Positions 1 to 13,223 are shown, numbered from the stretch's first letter. The stretch: 64,000 nucleotides of DNA from Marsupella aquatica (GCA_973895155.1 OZ316896.1:10044001-10108000), one strand, 5' to 3'. Numbers and translations are program-made. The notes: generated by a model from the letters alone, not told the origin.

Positions 1-369
1 GTTTTTTTGTCACCGGCCTCAGTGACTGATGGTAATGGTTTATGACTAATCCTTATGGCAAAAAGTTATGGACTATCAATAGTCTATAATTTTTTGTGTG
101 GTAATTTTCTGTGTCCCAAACCATAATTTATCAAATTGTGAGCTTGAGATGTCTATTGGCAAATGGTAGAGCTCAGGTGTAAACTGCATAGGAGAATCAA
201 GCAAAGGATCTTACTTAGATACCCAAAATTAATTCTACATTATGGATAATAGTGAAACCTCGTGCCTGATGAAGCACTCGCTGCAGACACCCACTGTCCT
301 GACAAAGGCAGACAGAGTGGGGGTTGGGAAAGGAGTGGGGGTGGGGAAAGGCTGACCACTTGACATACT

Positions 370-465
370 GAGCTTAACAAGAACACAAGACCCGGTCAAA
401 TGAGCTTAACAAGAACACAAGACCCGGTCAAATGAGCTTAACAAGAACACAAGACCCGGTCAAAT
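370..465. repeat. Three tandem 32-bp repeats
   Basis: Three consecutive, essentially identical 32-bp units begin GAGCTTAACAAGAACACAAG and end in CCCGGTCAAAT, at 370-401, 402-433 and 434-465. The near identity suggests a recent local expansion. No coding role is visible. Confidence 0.9.
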
Positions 466-854
466 GACTGGTGCAACACCCCAAAGACCTGGGGTGAAAA
501 GGTCCCTGGGTAAATGCATAAGCCTCCTCTTTTAGTCTAGCATTGCTCGCGGCATCATGGCCTCGGACATGGGCAGTTGACCCCACATTGGTCCCAGTAG
601 TAGTAGGGTCAGCTTGGGACAATGGGGATCTTAGCCTTTGTTGGGTGGACTTATTGATCAAACTCAGTGATTGTCATTACTGTCATTATTGTGTGCAGAA
701 GGTGAGTGTGGTTCGCCTACGGTCAATGGAGTTGGAGTGTTGACCAAACTATGGATCTTTATTTGGGTCTGGGGCACTTCGTAATGGATATCAGCATCCA
801 ATGGGAAATGATTTGTGAGCACAAATAGTGAGCATCATTATCATTATTCTGCAG

Positions 855-969
855 ATTTGGTCCTTTGGATCACTTAAAACCTTTCAATGGAGATACGGGC
901 ATAGTGAATCGGTTGGTCAAGCTCCACTTACTAGAACGTCGCCAACGTACTACTGATGATGCTGGGAAG
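855..969 (+). other. Possible isolated exon
   Basis: This 115-bp stretch is preceded by a pyrimidine-rich CTGCAG acceptor and followed by a canonical GTAAGG donor. In one frame it is fully open (it contains GPLDHLKPFNGDTGIVNRL followed by a basic helix-like segment). I do not recognise the family and find no neighbouring exon that joins in frame. It may be a relic exon or chance. The rest of 1-2.4 kb shows no convincing gene. Confidence 0.2.
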
Positions 970-2439
970 GTAAGGGACTGCTCATCGGTGTCTCGGTGAG
1001 GCGTTTCACAGAATCATGTGGCAGGGATTTATCGTTACACGAAAAGGATGGCAGTAATGCATGGCAGTTCGCAAATTCAGCTTGACTCTGACTTTGGAGC
1101 AGCTTGAGTAATTGTGCATATTTGCGGGAATCGTGGGATAAGACGGTTTCCGACTCGAGGTATGCATCGGACAGTGAAGGAGCTGTGAGACGGGCTGTGA
1201 GACCGGATCAAAACGTCCCGTTAGTTCATTCCTTATTTTTGTGACGCAGTGTACGGGTAAAAATAGCTCAAACTCCTCTCTCTGATTTCCTGGTATAATT
1301 TCATGTCCATTTTCTCTAGATCACAAGCACTATCTGTTATACTAGGCTCCGACCTGCAGATCAAACGCCATTATGAAGTAGGTCAGCCCACTACTCAAAA
1401 CTGGAGATGTGATCAAATTTTTGGGCGGACCTATCTCTTGTGAGTGCTGTCACTTAATTGCTCGATATGAGTTAGCTAAACATTGAACGGTTAGTTTTAT
1501 TTCCTAGCAGGCGTTTCAAACACTTGAGCTGAGTGCTGGTTAATTTGGATAAAGTCCCCGAGTCAATCGCGATCAAAACTTGTCATTCCCGGATTTCATT
1601 AATAAAAATTTGAAGTCACGGTGGAGCATATCGAAGTGAATTTGAACGAGCGTCCATTCTTTTCTGAATCATCGACAAAGGTATGCTACCTTGACGGAGT
1701 CCCCAGCGTTCGTTGCTTTGTACCAGACACAAGATGGCCCTATTTAGCTTATATATATCGTTTCTATCTCTGTACGTCCATAGTTATAGTCAAAGCAAAG
1801 GTTTAATTTAGAGCTTCCAAGGGAACATTACAGAACAACGATAACAACGGGTGCAGATCATTGGATAACAGGTCGGGCAATGGAAATGAGGACAATCATG
1901 GACTGTTGAATATTGTCAACGGGCAGTCTCTAGCTCCTGACCTCATGAGGTGTTTCCGATTATTTTGAATAATTGGGACCAGCCACAGTCGATAAACCTG
2001 CTACCGTTGTGGGTTGAGACTCGACTTGAGCGACGTACTCAATTTTTGAGGATCTGAGTGATTGTCATATATTGACGTGGCAGTCACCAAACTTCAGGTA
2101 CAGGCTGTGACGTCAAGAGGGCAATATTAATACCCATTAAGTCTTTATTGAGGGATCGGAAACTCACAACTTTGATTAGCTCTTCCTTAACACTCATCAG
2201 GAAATAGCTCGGCAATACATTCGGGATAAGCGAATACCAAAGGTAGTAACTATATCTCGAACCATATCAAAAGGGGTCCTTCGTTCGGGCTACGCAATGT
2301 GCGTTTTCTTCGAACTTCGTAGGGATACTTATTACTAAACTGAGTCCTTCCATTAACTTTTTTTCCCTCTAGTATTGAAGCTCCTCTCTTAATTCTGTGC
2401 ATGGCAATAGCCGTGTCCAATGAGTTGTTGCAGGGTCAA

Positions 2440-4110
2440 TCAGATCCAGACTTGCTCACCATATTTCAATGTTTAATTAAAGTTCCACCAAGATGCTTTC
2501 AAATAGCGCGAGTCTGTAGTATAATGATATGAAGGGTTGCAAGTAGCTTTCGAATGAATCCAAGTTGAAGGTCAGAGCCTTCCAGGTTCAATCTACCTCC
2601 TCCTCAGCCTATTATTTCCCTTCCATGCATCAAAGCAAGAGATTTGTCAGCATATCTCTACAAGTCCACATGCAATGTTGGCCATCGCAGAGCTCGAATA
2701 AAAGTAGACCGTGCATGGAGAGGAATTAATCCTTTAAGCGTCCAGTGGGGGATCTGCTAAAACCTAGGAGAGATGGTCAATCAAGTTTTTGGGGGCAGTT
2801 TAGCTGTCCGGTAAATAAAGATCAGAACAGTCAGCCTCGCATTGCTCACTTCCGCTGAGAACTAGAAAGGATATTGCTCGAATGATGTTAATTCTGTGAA
2901 AGCATGACACAGCAGTGATGACAGAATTTGTGATTGTGCACAGTTCCGGTGCGTGCAAAGTAACGAAAAGCTTTGAGACAGTGCCGGTGCGTGTAGAGTA
3001 CTCAAATCCTATCAACTCTTAGTTTGCCGAGTGAACTAGGCCTCGTAGGCGGGCTCCAAGGAAGCAAGGATGAGGAGATATACTCCAAGTGATATCTGGG
3101 TGCACTTTTTCTACCTTGATTTGTGTAAAAGGAAACTCTCCTAAACATTTAATTGTGGACCTCAAACAGTGGCTTTGAAGTTCAGATTTCACGCTCCTCA
3201 GGCTATACACATTGGTTGTTCCATACGATGAATTCAAGGAATGAGAAGGTTGATGCCATATAAATGTCAAGGTATGGACAGCGAATTTCACCTAGTACTT
3301 GCAACATCTATGCACGGAAGAAGAACTCGGTACACACATGTGGTAGTCCATCCATCCTCACATCAATACTTATAGTAAATATTGGCAAAAACCACAACTT
3401 GCGGGGGAAGTGTCCAAGACCTCCCTTTTTTCCACATTTCAAGTATTGTTCTCCTCTAGCATGTCAATTGCTCCACAATTTCAAGAAAAATCTACTTTTA
3501 ATGGTAACTACGGGTACTACCGGTAACCCCTAGCTTTTGAAGGGCAGTTGTGGTTTAAAGAGTCGTATTGGCCTGTTGGGTCAACGTCAGACCTTTTCAA
3601 AGAGACTGAGTAAAGGATTGTAGGCCGAGAACACAAGTAAAGTGCTAGCAGTGACTCATGAGTGATCAACGAAGCTAGCACATAAAAGCAAGCATCGAAT
3701 TCCTCTCTCGTTCTTGTATACGTTGAAATGACAATGGCCAATATTCAAATCTAATTATCTGAACAATATATACTTTAGTACGTATGTATTTTGTTAAAAT
3801 CTGTCTACCCGACATCATGGAATCTTCTTGCCAAAGCAAGACAAACTGAACACCTAATTTACTCTGATTAAGCGATAAGTTCGTGGCGCACGTCTCCTTA
3901 AAATTAAAATAAACTTGGAAAGAACCCAGGTAAACAAAAAAAAGGACTGTTAGTACTAGAAAACCAGTGCATCGCTTCTAGGAAGAATCCTGGGTGGGCT
4001 ACTCGACCTAGTTGGGAGTCTTAATTTCGTCGAAGAGAGCAGACCGTAATAACTGCACCTCTGCTTCGTACGCAGCCATAGGCTTGACTTCGTTGAGCGA
4101 TGTGGACCAC
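2440..4110 (+). repeat. Degenerate copy of the right-flank repeat family
   Basis: The sequence matches 61.75-63.5 kb in the same orientation and 59.6-61.2 kb in inverted orientation. Shared blocks include AATGTTTAATTAA, GAAGGGTTGCAAG, AATCCAAGTTGAA, a CTAGGAGAGA block, a GGCCTCGTAGG block and the segment ending near GAGAGCAGACCGTA. On the minus strand it carries an open frame (3019-3291) whose peptide resembles one at 60657-60911, but this may only reflect nucleotide homology. The copy is diverged and has small indels. I cannot tell whether it is an old transposon end or a segmental duplication. Confidence 0.7.
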
Positions 4111-5330
4111 ATTTTTGTCCCAGATTTTAGGGGTCTGGTTGTCAATCTGGTCCCTAGCTTGGTCCATCCCTATTCTTCTGCATTAGAAATGGACCCACTA
4201 GTTATAAGATCTACTAGCTAGAAAGACTCTAGGTAAAGAATATGGTGACAAGTGGGTCCCCAACCTGTCTTTTAGCACATTACTCTAGCACAACTTGCTG
4301 CACTTAGCGCTAGAAGACCTTGGGCCAGCTTAATTTTTAAGGTTTTAATTTTTCCGCCAGTGTGGCAAGTCTCAGACAGTGTGAAAAGGAGAAAAAACTC
4401 AAAATATTCCTCATCTGATTATTTTCCTGACTGGCATATCTCCCTAGTAAGATTTAAGGACGACTCTTAGATTCTGGCTGATAGGGCAGCTTGTGATTAG
4501 GTGGGGCACTGGCTAATGAGAGAAAAATACTAGCTAAGTTTTGCCAAAAGTGGCAAAAGATTTTTGGGGAGTTGGAATTTGTCAAAATTTTGCCACTAGA
4601 AAAAAAGATGTTGGGGTCATATAGCATGCTCATCATGGAACATGCTTGATATTTTGTCTTGTAGTGATATGTAAGTGGATAAAATACTAGAGTAAAAAAA
4701 ATACATATTAAGTGTGAGGATAATGTGAGCAGAGCATATGCAAGAAAAGCACATAGTGAGTGACCACTGAAATGTACACTCAAGTGCTATGACACAAATT
4801 AAGGTGCTACAATGTGTGCACTTATTAATTCAATGAATGTGCTTTATTAATGACACTCAATTCAATAAAAACCATAAACTTAGTGAATAAAGTCATGAGG
4901 GGAACTTAAAACATCATGTGTTCGCACTATTTAGAGTCATTTCTCTCTCTCATAAGAAGATTTAAAAACTTGGTTCAAGTGATAGAATTTAAAGTTATTG
5001 GTTAATCTAAGAGATAAAAGGGCTACCAAATGCCTTCAAAGTACTCTAAGATGCCAATATCACCCTATTCATTAAAACTGGAATTTCTCTAGTCCAGAAG
5101 TTGACCTTAAAATTTCTTATTTTACCCCCAAAAGTTCTATAACTTGTTCCCCAAAAACATACATTTTAGTGGCCAAATATACACTTTTTGAGATCTAAAA
5201 TTACAATTCTAATGCCCAAATTATTAATTAAATAATTCAGTTATCAATTATTAATACTTATTAATTAAAAGACAATAAAGTGTTCTTATTATATACAATA
5301 TAAACAATGAAAAAATAGAATAAGACAATA
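4110..5330. other. AT-rich gene-free spacer
   Basis: No supported gene. The stretch is AT-rich, with short homopolymers and TTAATTAA runs around 5220-5280. A motif near 4600 (AAAAAAAGATGTTGGGG beside ATAGCATGCTCATC) recurs with its two halves swapped at 57.33 kb, on the other side of the nested elements. The outer left end of PBE-1 probably lies at the right of this stretch, but no terminal repeat was found. Confidence 0.5.
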
Positions 5331-5510
5331 TAATAAATTCAAATGACCCGTGATAACCAAGTTACACAAACACGGAAGATAAACCGGTGATGTATTATAA
5401 AAGTAAAAAACCTATTTTTACAGGGTCGAGACCACGTCTGCCCCAATGCAGGCTCTAGATAGTTTTGACCGGTTGTTGAATGTATATCAATTACTATGTA
5501 AAAATCTATT

Positions 5511-5762
5511 TCGAGATTATCTTGACCCAAATCAACATAATTTTGACCCGTTGTTGAATCTATATCTCTAGCTATTCCCTTTGTATAGGGTCGAGACCCA
5601 AATAACCTTTTTCTGAGAACATATCTACAAGTAAAAGAGGATCAACAACATCTAGACTCAAATGGATAGTACGCATAGCTTAACTTTTTTTCCGAGTAAG
5701 AATATGTATATCTACAACTCACATTGTAACTATTCAGTGTAGGGTTGAGATAATCTAGACCC
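5511..5762. repeat. Degenerate PBE-1 palindromes (left group)
   Basis: Two degenerate forms are visible: TCGAGATTATCTTGACC (5511-5527) and GGGTTGAGATAATCTAGACC (from 5742). They are the leftmost copies of the PBE-1 palindrome and lie just downstream of the phosphatase stop. Shorter GGGTCGAGACC half-forms occur at about 5425 and 5586. Confidence 0.6.
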
Positions 5763-6794
5763 AAATCTCATGCTCCTCCACCCCGCAGAATTCATTTGAG
5801 CAAGTAAATCTAGACCCTGACGGGTCATATTTCATATCGCGATTGCAGAAATCGAGAGGCTTCCTATTCCAGAACTTTGTGGTGAGGTCCCTACACCTCA
5901 AGACTTCCGAAACAAATCCCCGATGATTATCTCTGTAGGGTCCTGTGTACTGATATCCAATTAACGTCTTTGCAAGGTCGTTGATCGCCTCCTCCGTCAA
6001 TTCCTCCATTGGTGGTAATTGTTGCACTTTATTCTTGACATCCCAAGGAATTTCGTCCGCTGTGACATCCAAGACTGTATGGATAACCGAATGAACCCAT
6101 ACCATACTACCCCACCACTCCGTCAACAATGCATAAATGGCAGCCTGTTGATCTCTGTCCGCTAAAACATTTATCATAGACCACTTTGGATGATTGATAA
6201 AAAGGTAGTGCTGAAGATTGAAGGCATGATACAATTTCCTGAGCAAAGGCCATAGTATTTCTGGAAAGAATGTATCATCCGTGGAGTGATGCAAAAATGA
6301 GGAAGGAAACAACCCACAATTCTCTGGATTTGCAAATGCCTTCATTGGAGTGTCATCAAGAAGGAGTGTATTAGTTTCGTCGTATAATCCACCATAACGT
6401 TTCCAAACCACCCTCAAATCCTTCAAATGAATATTTGCCTTCCCATCGGTAATGTCAGGCCTCTGGATTCTAGTACCGAATGTATCTTCTTGTGTGAGAA
6501 TAAACTTGAATTGCTCTCGCTCTTCTTGACTGAAGATGAAATGAATCATTTCATCCGTCCTGGGTTTCCTTGCACAAGTCCAAATGGCAACATCAAATAA
6601 TAAAAAAGCTGCAATTAAGAACTCGTGAAGATGGGGTCGCTCAACATACATAAAGTTAAACCCTCCACGTCTCCCCCAATGGACACCCTTGACACTTGTC
6701 GCACTACGGCGCGGTCCGAAACTTGGCGTTTTGACAGAATCCCAACACATTTTGTTGAGGTCAAGAATCAATAGCTTCCGTCTGATCGGACCGT
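5755..6794 (-). pseudogene. FCP1/NIF-like phosphatase, catalytic part (split by gypsy insertion)
   Basis: The open frame of about 338 residues resembles the FCP1/NLI-interacting-factor phosphatase domain of the HAD superfamily. It opens LILDLN, the position of the DxDxT nucleophile motif, but the second Asp is Asn and the Thr is not conserved. It continues with a YVERPHLHEFL and FDVAIWTCARK block (family pattern: RPHLxEFL...FDVGIWTSA) and later TLLLDDTPMKAFANPENCG, matching the second conserved HAD motif. Known family members dephosphorylate phosphoserine, for example on the RNA polymerase II tail. Here the altered motif makes activity doubtful. The coding exon is cut at 6794/6795 by a gypsy LTR; the missing codons lie at 31543-31565. 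It belongs to PBE-1 because the CTCGAGAT palindromes flank it on both sides. Confidence 0.7.
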
Positions 6795-7989
6795 TGTCGT
6801 GATTTTTTCTTAAGTTATAAAAAATTGTTTGTTTTAATATGCTATAGATTATATAAGTAATTTAGTAGTTAGATTATTAAATTTAGACTTTATTAAACTT
6901 CTTTAGCTATATTAACGGACTATAGTAGTTCCACCAATGCATATGAGTAGTTCCACCAAACTACAATAATATTCACCAACGCATAGTAGTTCTACTAACG
7001 CACAGTAGGTCCACCAGCGCATAGTAGTTCTACCAACACACAGTAGTTCTACCAACGCACAGTAGGTCCACCAACGCATAGTAGGTCCACCAACGCATAG
7101 TAGGTCCACCAATGCATAGTAGTTCCACCAACGCATGGTAGTTGCACCTACTAAAAGTAGTTTCACCAACTATGAACAGTACTAGCACACTCTTAGGTAT
7201 TTGATGTTTGACACTTGGCCTTCATCCAAGTGCTTGGGCTTGATCCATGCCCTCTTGGTGTGCACTATAAATAAAGTGGTGAGGGGCACTCTCCCCTCAT
7301 TCCGCAGCGTTTATCATTCAAGGTTGTGAAGCTCTTTTGTGCCTTGAACATAGTAGTGTGCGTCCTTTGGCCCGGATAGCAAAGAAATGAGTGATAGACT
7401 TATAGATGGGACCTTAGGGAATAAGGTTTCTTTGGGAATATAGGGGTGGGCGTCCTTTGGCCCGGATAGCAAAGGAATAGGAGAGCCATCATGAATCCAG
7501 GAGAGAGAGTTATCCCTGATCTTCCCCTTCGTAATCCGTTTTTGACTAGAGTCCATCTTTTAGACAAACCATCTATGAGGCAATATCTAACTTATCATTT
7601 TGGAGCTCAGTTTACAACTGCTGTTATGGTTTCTAACGAGCCAATAATATACCTAGTGGTGTCGTACCGAGAGGAGTGGGAGTGCATCATCTTTGTCCTT
7701 TATTGAAGTCATGGATCTGAATAGGAGTCCGGATGATATCCCTATTTCATTTTCTCTTGGAGATATTAGGATCATATGTCGTAAGAAAACTAATTTTCGT
7801 GATGTGTTGGTCCGCAAATATGGTGAAGTAGGGTTTAACAGTATTTTAGTTTCACCTTAACCTTTCTTAATACCCACTACCCTTGTTACTAGAATTATCA
7901 TTTTGATTTTAGTGTAGAACTTATGAGCATGCAAGGTTAACTTCAAAAGAGCCAACTTGCTCTTGCCAGAAAACACGGTCACCCGGACA
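6795..7989 (+). repeat. Gypsy 5' LTR
   Basis: The repeat is 1195 bp long against 1158 bp for the 3' copy. Nearly all of the difference is two units of a 19-bp minisatellite near its start. A TATA box (TATAAATA) lies at 7266-7273, with a duplicated block GGCGTCCTTTGGCCCGGATA about 100 bp further on. It ends in CA directly before the primer-binding site. Confidence 0.95.
6923..7160. repeat. 19-bp minisatellite in the 5' LTR
   Basis: Tandem variants of GTAGTTCTACCAACGCACA and GTAGGTCCACCAACGCATA. They give an artefactual repetitive open frame on the minus strand. The array recurs in the 3' LTR (30510-30700) with two fewer units. Confidence 0.9.
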
Positions 7990-8014
7990 TAAGTGGCGAC
8001 CATACTGGGGAACC
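7990..8014 (+). other. Gypsy primer-binding site
   Basis: The sequence directly after the 5' LTR, TGGCGACCATACTGGGGA (from 7994), has the form of a plant gypsy primer-binding site. The tRNA it pairs with cannot be fixed without a search. Confidence 0.6.
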
Positions 8015-8135
8015 GCTGGATTTGGAAGTTAGCTTGTGCATGTTTGAGTTCTAATGGATGAAGAGAGATATGGTTTTGGAACTTTGAGTTCTTAACTTGT
8101 TTATATTATTAAATCAAGAGGGAAGAATTGCAATC

Positions 8136-8606
8136 ATGGGAACTGAGATGAATCCAACTGATATGGAGAGGTTTTCATCCTTGATTGCTGCTTACTTACA
8201 TGGAATGAAGGAGAAGGAGATGAAGGAGAACAAGAAGAAGGAGTTGCTTGGTAGGACCATGAAGTACCTACACTCGGTTCTTACCAAGCAAGGAGAATTT
8301 GATGGGCGAAATATAACCAAGTATCTCAAGGGGTACTGGACGGAGGCTACAATTCATAAGATTGATGCAGAAGTTGTAGTCAAGGAGTTTGTATATTTAG
8401 TAGAACCTGAACTCAAGGGAATTGTTACTACCTTGATAGATGGAGCTACTGGGGAGAAAGCATGGAAGGTCTTTGAGTTGAAAGATGAAAGAAGAATTTT
8501 AGCTTGAAGATCCAGATCGGGTTACTCAAGCATCTTTCCTTGATTGGGTGGCCGATAGAAGCAAGAAGTTGGGACCTCAAGAACTGATAAGGGAGTTTAC
8601 GAAGAA
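8136..8606 (+). pseudogene. Gypsy gag, N-terminal part
   Basis: Start ATG at 8136. The frame encodes a Lys/Glu-rich N terminus, then a retrotransposon gag-like segment (EFDGRNITKYLKGYW near residue 60). A frameshift and a TAG near 8490 break it. The shifted frame then runs on through SKKLGPQELIREFTK to the CACTA insertion at 8607. Gag would form the retrotransposon particle. The frame resumes at 18314. Confidence 0.8.
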
Positions 8607-8629
8607 CACTACAACATGTTTGACACTTT

Positions 8630-9090
8630 TGCGAAGGTATTTTTGTCGACGCTCTTGTATTTCCGATGGGCGGCGCTTTGCATATTTTGCGAATCAACCC
8701 GCATCGCAATTTGCGATTCTATCCATATCGCAAATATAATAGCTGAAGCGCATTATATCGCTAATAAATTGCGAAGTAAGTGGTTTTGCAATTTTTACCG
8801 AAATGCGTCGAATGGAAAGGCATCTTCCGAAGACGGAAAAATCGCTCGCCGACTCCGAAACTAACTCATGTAAATATTTGCGAAGAATATTGGATTGAAA
8901 ATGTTTTGCGATAGTAGTTGTTTGACAAGTTTAAGAATGTCGGAGGATGGAAGATTTGCGAAACGCTGAAAATATGAAATTTGTGATTGATTTTGCATCA
9001 CAAGTTTGCGAAGAGTGTAGTATGGAAATATTGAGAAACGAGAAGCTTCATATAAATTGCGAGTCCGGTGAGAGTTTGTGAGCTTCGCAA
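8630..9090. repeat. CACTA left subterminal repeats (TTTGCGAA)
   Basis: Many TTGCGAA / TTCGCAA motifs in both orientations fill this stretch. In known CACTA elements such subterminal motifs bind TnpA. No gene is present here. Confidence 0.8.
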
Positions 9091-9122
9091 ACTAAAAATT
9101 AAGGTTATTGTGAGGTGAGACA

Positions 9123-9320
9123 ATGAAGAGGGTGGATGGTCCAATATATGGATGGGGCAGGAGGGAAGAGGAAGGGAGGATGGAGGGAGGTACAATGAAG
9201 GATGGAAAAGGGAGGGAGTACAATGGAAGAGGAAGGAGGGAGGAGAAAGAGGAAGGGAGGAGGAGGGACAGACGTACCACGGAGGAGGGAAACACGAGGG
9301 TGAGAATGAAAATTATGGAA
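9123..9320. repeat. GGAGG-rich purine tract
   Basis: A low-complexity GGGAGGAAGAGG run gives spurious open frames on both strands. It lies between the left subterminal repeats and the 3' end of the TNP2 gene. Confidence 0.85.
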
Positions 9321-9556
9321 TAAGTAGGAAATAAAGTTATATTGAGCAACAGAGGTTAGATAGAAAGTTGCATGTAAAATTCACAAGTGATCACAATAAA
9401 ACAATACAATACATATGTCATGAGTATGACTCATTCAAAAGTGAATGGCAAATATAAATATAGACAATCCTTTTTTTTATATCACCAAACATGAACAAAT
9501 CAAATATAACATGAACAAATGTCTAGGCTGGACCCAAGTGCATATAAATATGTCCC

Positions 9557-12500
9557 TCACACTTGGTCCTTATCGGCCTCAAGGTCATCTAGGTCTGATA
9601 CAATAACATCTGGCTTCTCAGAAACAATGGAACGAGAACGTGGCACATAGGTGATGACAATTGACCACTCGGTGTCTAAGGGGTATGGAATGTAGAAACA
9701 TTGCTCCAAGTGTGATGGGAAAGCAAATGGTTCTGACGTTTGCCAATGAGATGCTTGAACACTAGTGGCACTTGTCTTCAACCGTGTAAACCCACTCTCA
9801 TCTTGAAGTACAGTGCAATTTTGACCAACAAGGTTCACTTTGAACCACTTGCACTTGAAGACATATTCCTCAAACTTTGAATGGTTGTCATATGATACCA
9901 CCAAGATCTCCTCTATCTTCCCATAGTGTGGCACAACATCTCTAACAATGTTCCTGTCATGGCGGCTGCTTCTGGAGTCTTGAGAAAATTCCCCTTGAAC
10001 TCCACAATCAAAAGTACGACCCCTCTTCTCATCAAGGGAAGAAACCCTAAAATTAACAAAACCCACAAATTTTTATTACACTGTAAAAGATACCATTAAT
10101 GTAATAATCATCAAAATATGACACCCATCCCTAAATAGCCAAAACCCACATGGCCTATGGCATAAATATAGAAGCCAACATTACAGTTATGGATGTCATT
10201 AATGATAATAGAAAGTTTTTAAACAATATAAATAACTAATCAAAATAAGGTCTACATGAATTAATAGAGGAAGAAAGGTTAGGTACTAGTGGACCTGAAG
10301 TGTCTCCCTTGTGTCCACATAGCCGTCTTGGATGTCACCACTCTCAAAGGGCCATGAACAATGGTCCGAACGTCATCTGTGATGGTAGGAAAGTGGGACA
10401 CATCTCCTCCTTGTGTCATCATGTCATCCAACTCAAGCAACTTTTGCTTCATATACTCATGCATCTTAGGAAAAATTCTTGCTCTTTGACTTTTTCTCTT
10501 GGCATTCTCATAAAACTCTCTCCATTTCTCCATGATATTACTATTACTCAACATAAATGTTGTCAACTGTGACCACTCTGTTGATGTCAACATGCGTGTT
10601 TTTGTGGCACCTGTTAAACGGTCCTCCTCCTCTTCTCTTTCCTCCATCCAAGTACGTGGACAAGTAGGATCAATGGTGGCCAAGATGTTACTACAATAAA
10701 ATATACTCTCTGCTGCCAAGTATCCTGTAGCTATGCTTCCCTCCACCCGTGCACGGTTACGTACATAAGCCTTCAACACCGCCATGTAACGCTCAAGCCA
10801 ATACATCCATCTACAATGCACTGGACCTGCAATGGCAACCTCCCGCACAAGATGCACAAGTAAATGAACCTGACAATCAAAGAAGGAAGGAGGAAGGGCT
10901 TTCTCCAACTTGCATACCACCTCAGCTGCCAATACCTCCATCCCAGGGATCTCTTCTACATATATCTCCTTTGAGCATATCCATCTCAACAAACGACCCA
11001 ATGACCAGATGGCATCTTGCACTTCTTCACTCCCTATACCTATAATTGCCACTGGCAATATATGCTGCAATAGGCGATGATAGTCATGTGTCTTCAGATA
11101 TCGTGGCCACTTGTGATTGTCCTCCATCCCAAAAGCTTTTCGAAGGTTGGCACCATAGCCTGTAGGAAACCGCATCTCTCCTATACGGTTCCGAAATTCA
11201 CGTCTTTGGCCAACACTCAACACCCAAGGAGCAGAAGGATGATTCTCCACACCTGTGATAGGATCAATTGTCACCCAAACATCTGGATGCATTTCCATCT
11301 CCTCGCATGCCTCCCTAAAATTAGTGTCCTTCTCCCCATAAAAATGCTTTATCAAAGCCTTCCCCACATTTCCCTCTATGTGCATGGGGTCTAAAAGATG
11401 GTGGATCTTCAACTCAGACCAATAGGGCAAAGTGGCTAGTATACTCCACCTGGTCAAACCTGTCCTATCAAAGGTGAAGGAATCATTTGGGTCTGCCACC
11501 CTATTAGCTAGTGACTTCCAATGTGCAAAACTTGTTGCATCAGGAATTTCACGCTCATCACCAAATGGCATGTCAAAGGAGGAGAATAGAAGTGGGTCAA
11601 ACCTCATCTCATGCCCCATGGGAAGAAACTTTGTATGCCCAATATAAACAATCTTTCTAATCCATGAACAATATGTGGCCATGTCCTCTAAGCTTGGGCC
11701 ACAAGTAGAGCAAGCTTTGTACCCCTGAGTTTGCAATCCAGAGACAAAACCAAACCCTGCTTACATAGAAGAAATTAAACCATGCAAACTTTATGTTAGG
11801 GTTGTCACATGAGAAACATCAATAGGAACTACACATTATTGAAGGGTTGCAAATGGCATGGAAGTCATCTTACCAGGATAGTCATGCATTGTCCAACAAA
11901 TGATCCCTCTCAATTGAAAGACACGTGGAAAACCTCCTGTAATTTTCCTGCCATCATATGCCCACACTCCATTCCATAATTTTTGAAGTTCTCCAACCAA
12001 TAGTGCCAAGTAAGTGTCAAAGTTCTTCACCTTTTTTGGACCTGGGATAATCAAAGACAATAAAAGGAACCCCTTCTTCATGGATAGCCATGGTGGGAGG
12101 TTATAATTCATGACAACCACAGGCCAAACTGATGTAGGTTGCCCCTTTCCTCCAAGTGAATGAGGGCTAACTCCATTAGATGTCAATCCTAGCCTCACAT
12201 GGCGAGGATCATGTGCAAAGTCTGGCCATGTTGCCTCAATATGTTTGTGAGCAGGGGAGTCAACTGGCAACCGCATGACACCAGACTCTGATCGATGAGT
12301 CTTATGCCATACCATCAACTCTGCCAAGTCAGAACACCGATACATGTGCAACAACCGAGGAATGATGGGAAACCAACGAACAGCCTTCCTTGGCACCTTC
12401 TTTGTTAGCATGTTGGGGTCATAGCGAGGCTCATCACATGTTGTACATTGTGTCATGTTTGCATTGGCCCCATGAAATAACATGCAATCATTCACACATG

Positions 12501-13044
12501 CATGAACAATATGATATTCCATGCCAATAGATGAGAGAACACTCTTTGCCTCCTTCCAAGTTGCTGGCAACACATTCTCAGTGGGCAACATAAGGTCATG
12601 GCAAAGTGCAAACATATCAGATAACAAGGCATTGCTTGCCTTGTGTTTGGCCTGTAGGTTCATCAACCCCAAGATGGCTGAAAGATGACTCAAACGAGCA
12701 CCCTCATAGATAGGTGTTCGGGCATGTTCCTCTGCTTCTTCCCATTGGCGTTGTCCCTCAGGGGTATGCCTTGGGCGTGGATCATTGGGGGGCACCTGCC
12801 CTTCATTGGGAAGGTCATCACCAAGGTTGTCGGCACCAAACCAATCAACCATAAAGTCATCCATGGCTCTATCCTGGTCATCAGTTACTTGTTCATCCGT
12901 CCAAGGTACCTCTTCATCAGGGTTACTGCTTCCACTAGCACTTGATGAGGAGTGTGACTCTGATCCATGTCCTTCTTCTGGCATACCCATTTCTCGATAT
13001 GTTGCTCTCAATCTCCGTGGTAACATATTTGGAGAGGGTCGCAC
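9557..13044 (-). CDS. TNP2-type CACTA transposase, three exons
   Basis: This is the transposase of the CACTA element. Exon 1 (13044 to about 11873) has an acidic Ser-rich leader, then the TNP2 block with HACVNDCMLFHG, CTTCDEPRYD and RWFPIIPRL. It ends at a GTAAGA donor. Exon 2 (about 11757 to 10290) holds the continuation GFGFVSGLQTQGYKACSTC, the LLDPMHIEGNVGKALI block, and a DUF4218-like region with FFDCQVHLLVHLVREV and GPVHCRWMYWLERYM. Exon 3 (about 10042-9557) is DUF4216-like (FKCKWFKVNL…GFTRLKTS). All exons are open, so the gene may be intact. It would cut the element ends together with the TnpA-like protein encoded at 15654-17630. Exon edges are by eye. Confidence 0.85.
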
Positions 13045-13223
13045 ATTCTAAAAACAAAGCAAACAATTGAAAGTTATATTGCAAAGAGAACACACACAAA
13101 AATGGGCTAGGGGTGTGCAAAAATGAAATAATATTGGTTGTGGTGCAAATACAAAATGTGGCCAAAGGCCATATGTAGTGCCCTTTGATATGCAACATAC
13201 CACCTATGACCCTTAACTTAACC

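Noticed and set aside
3019-3291. Conserved small protein shared with 60657-60911
   Set aside because: Similarity follows from the nucleotide repeat. The third copy near 62.3-62.8 kb has stops, so coding is not supported.
4370-5340. Left terminal inverted repeat of PBE-1
   Set aside because: I searched by eye for a partner of 56.3-57 kb and of the PBE-2 TIR and found none, so no boundary is claimed.
6912-7169. Repetitive protein on the minus strand with a repeated ALVELLCVG-like pattern
   Set aside because: It is a translation of the 19-bp LTR minisatellite; the period of 19 residues equals three units.
9092-9349. Ser/Pro-rich and Gly/Arg-rich open frames
   Set aside because: They are artefacts of the GGAGG purine tract.
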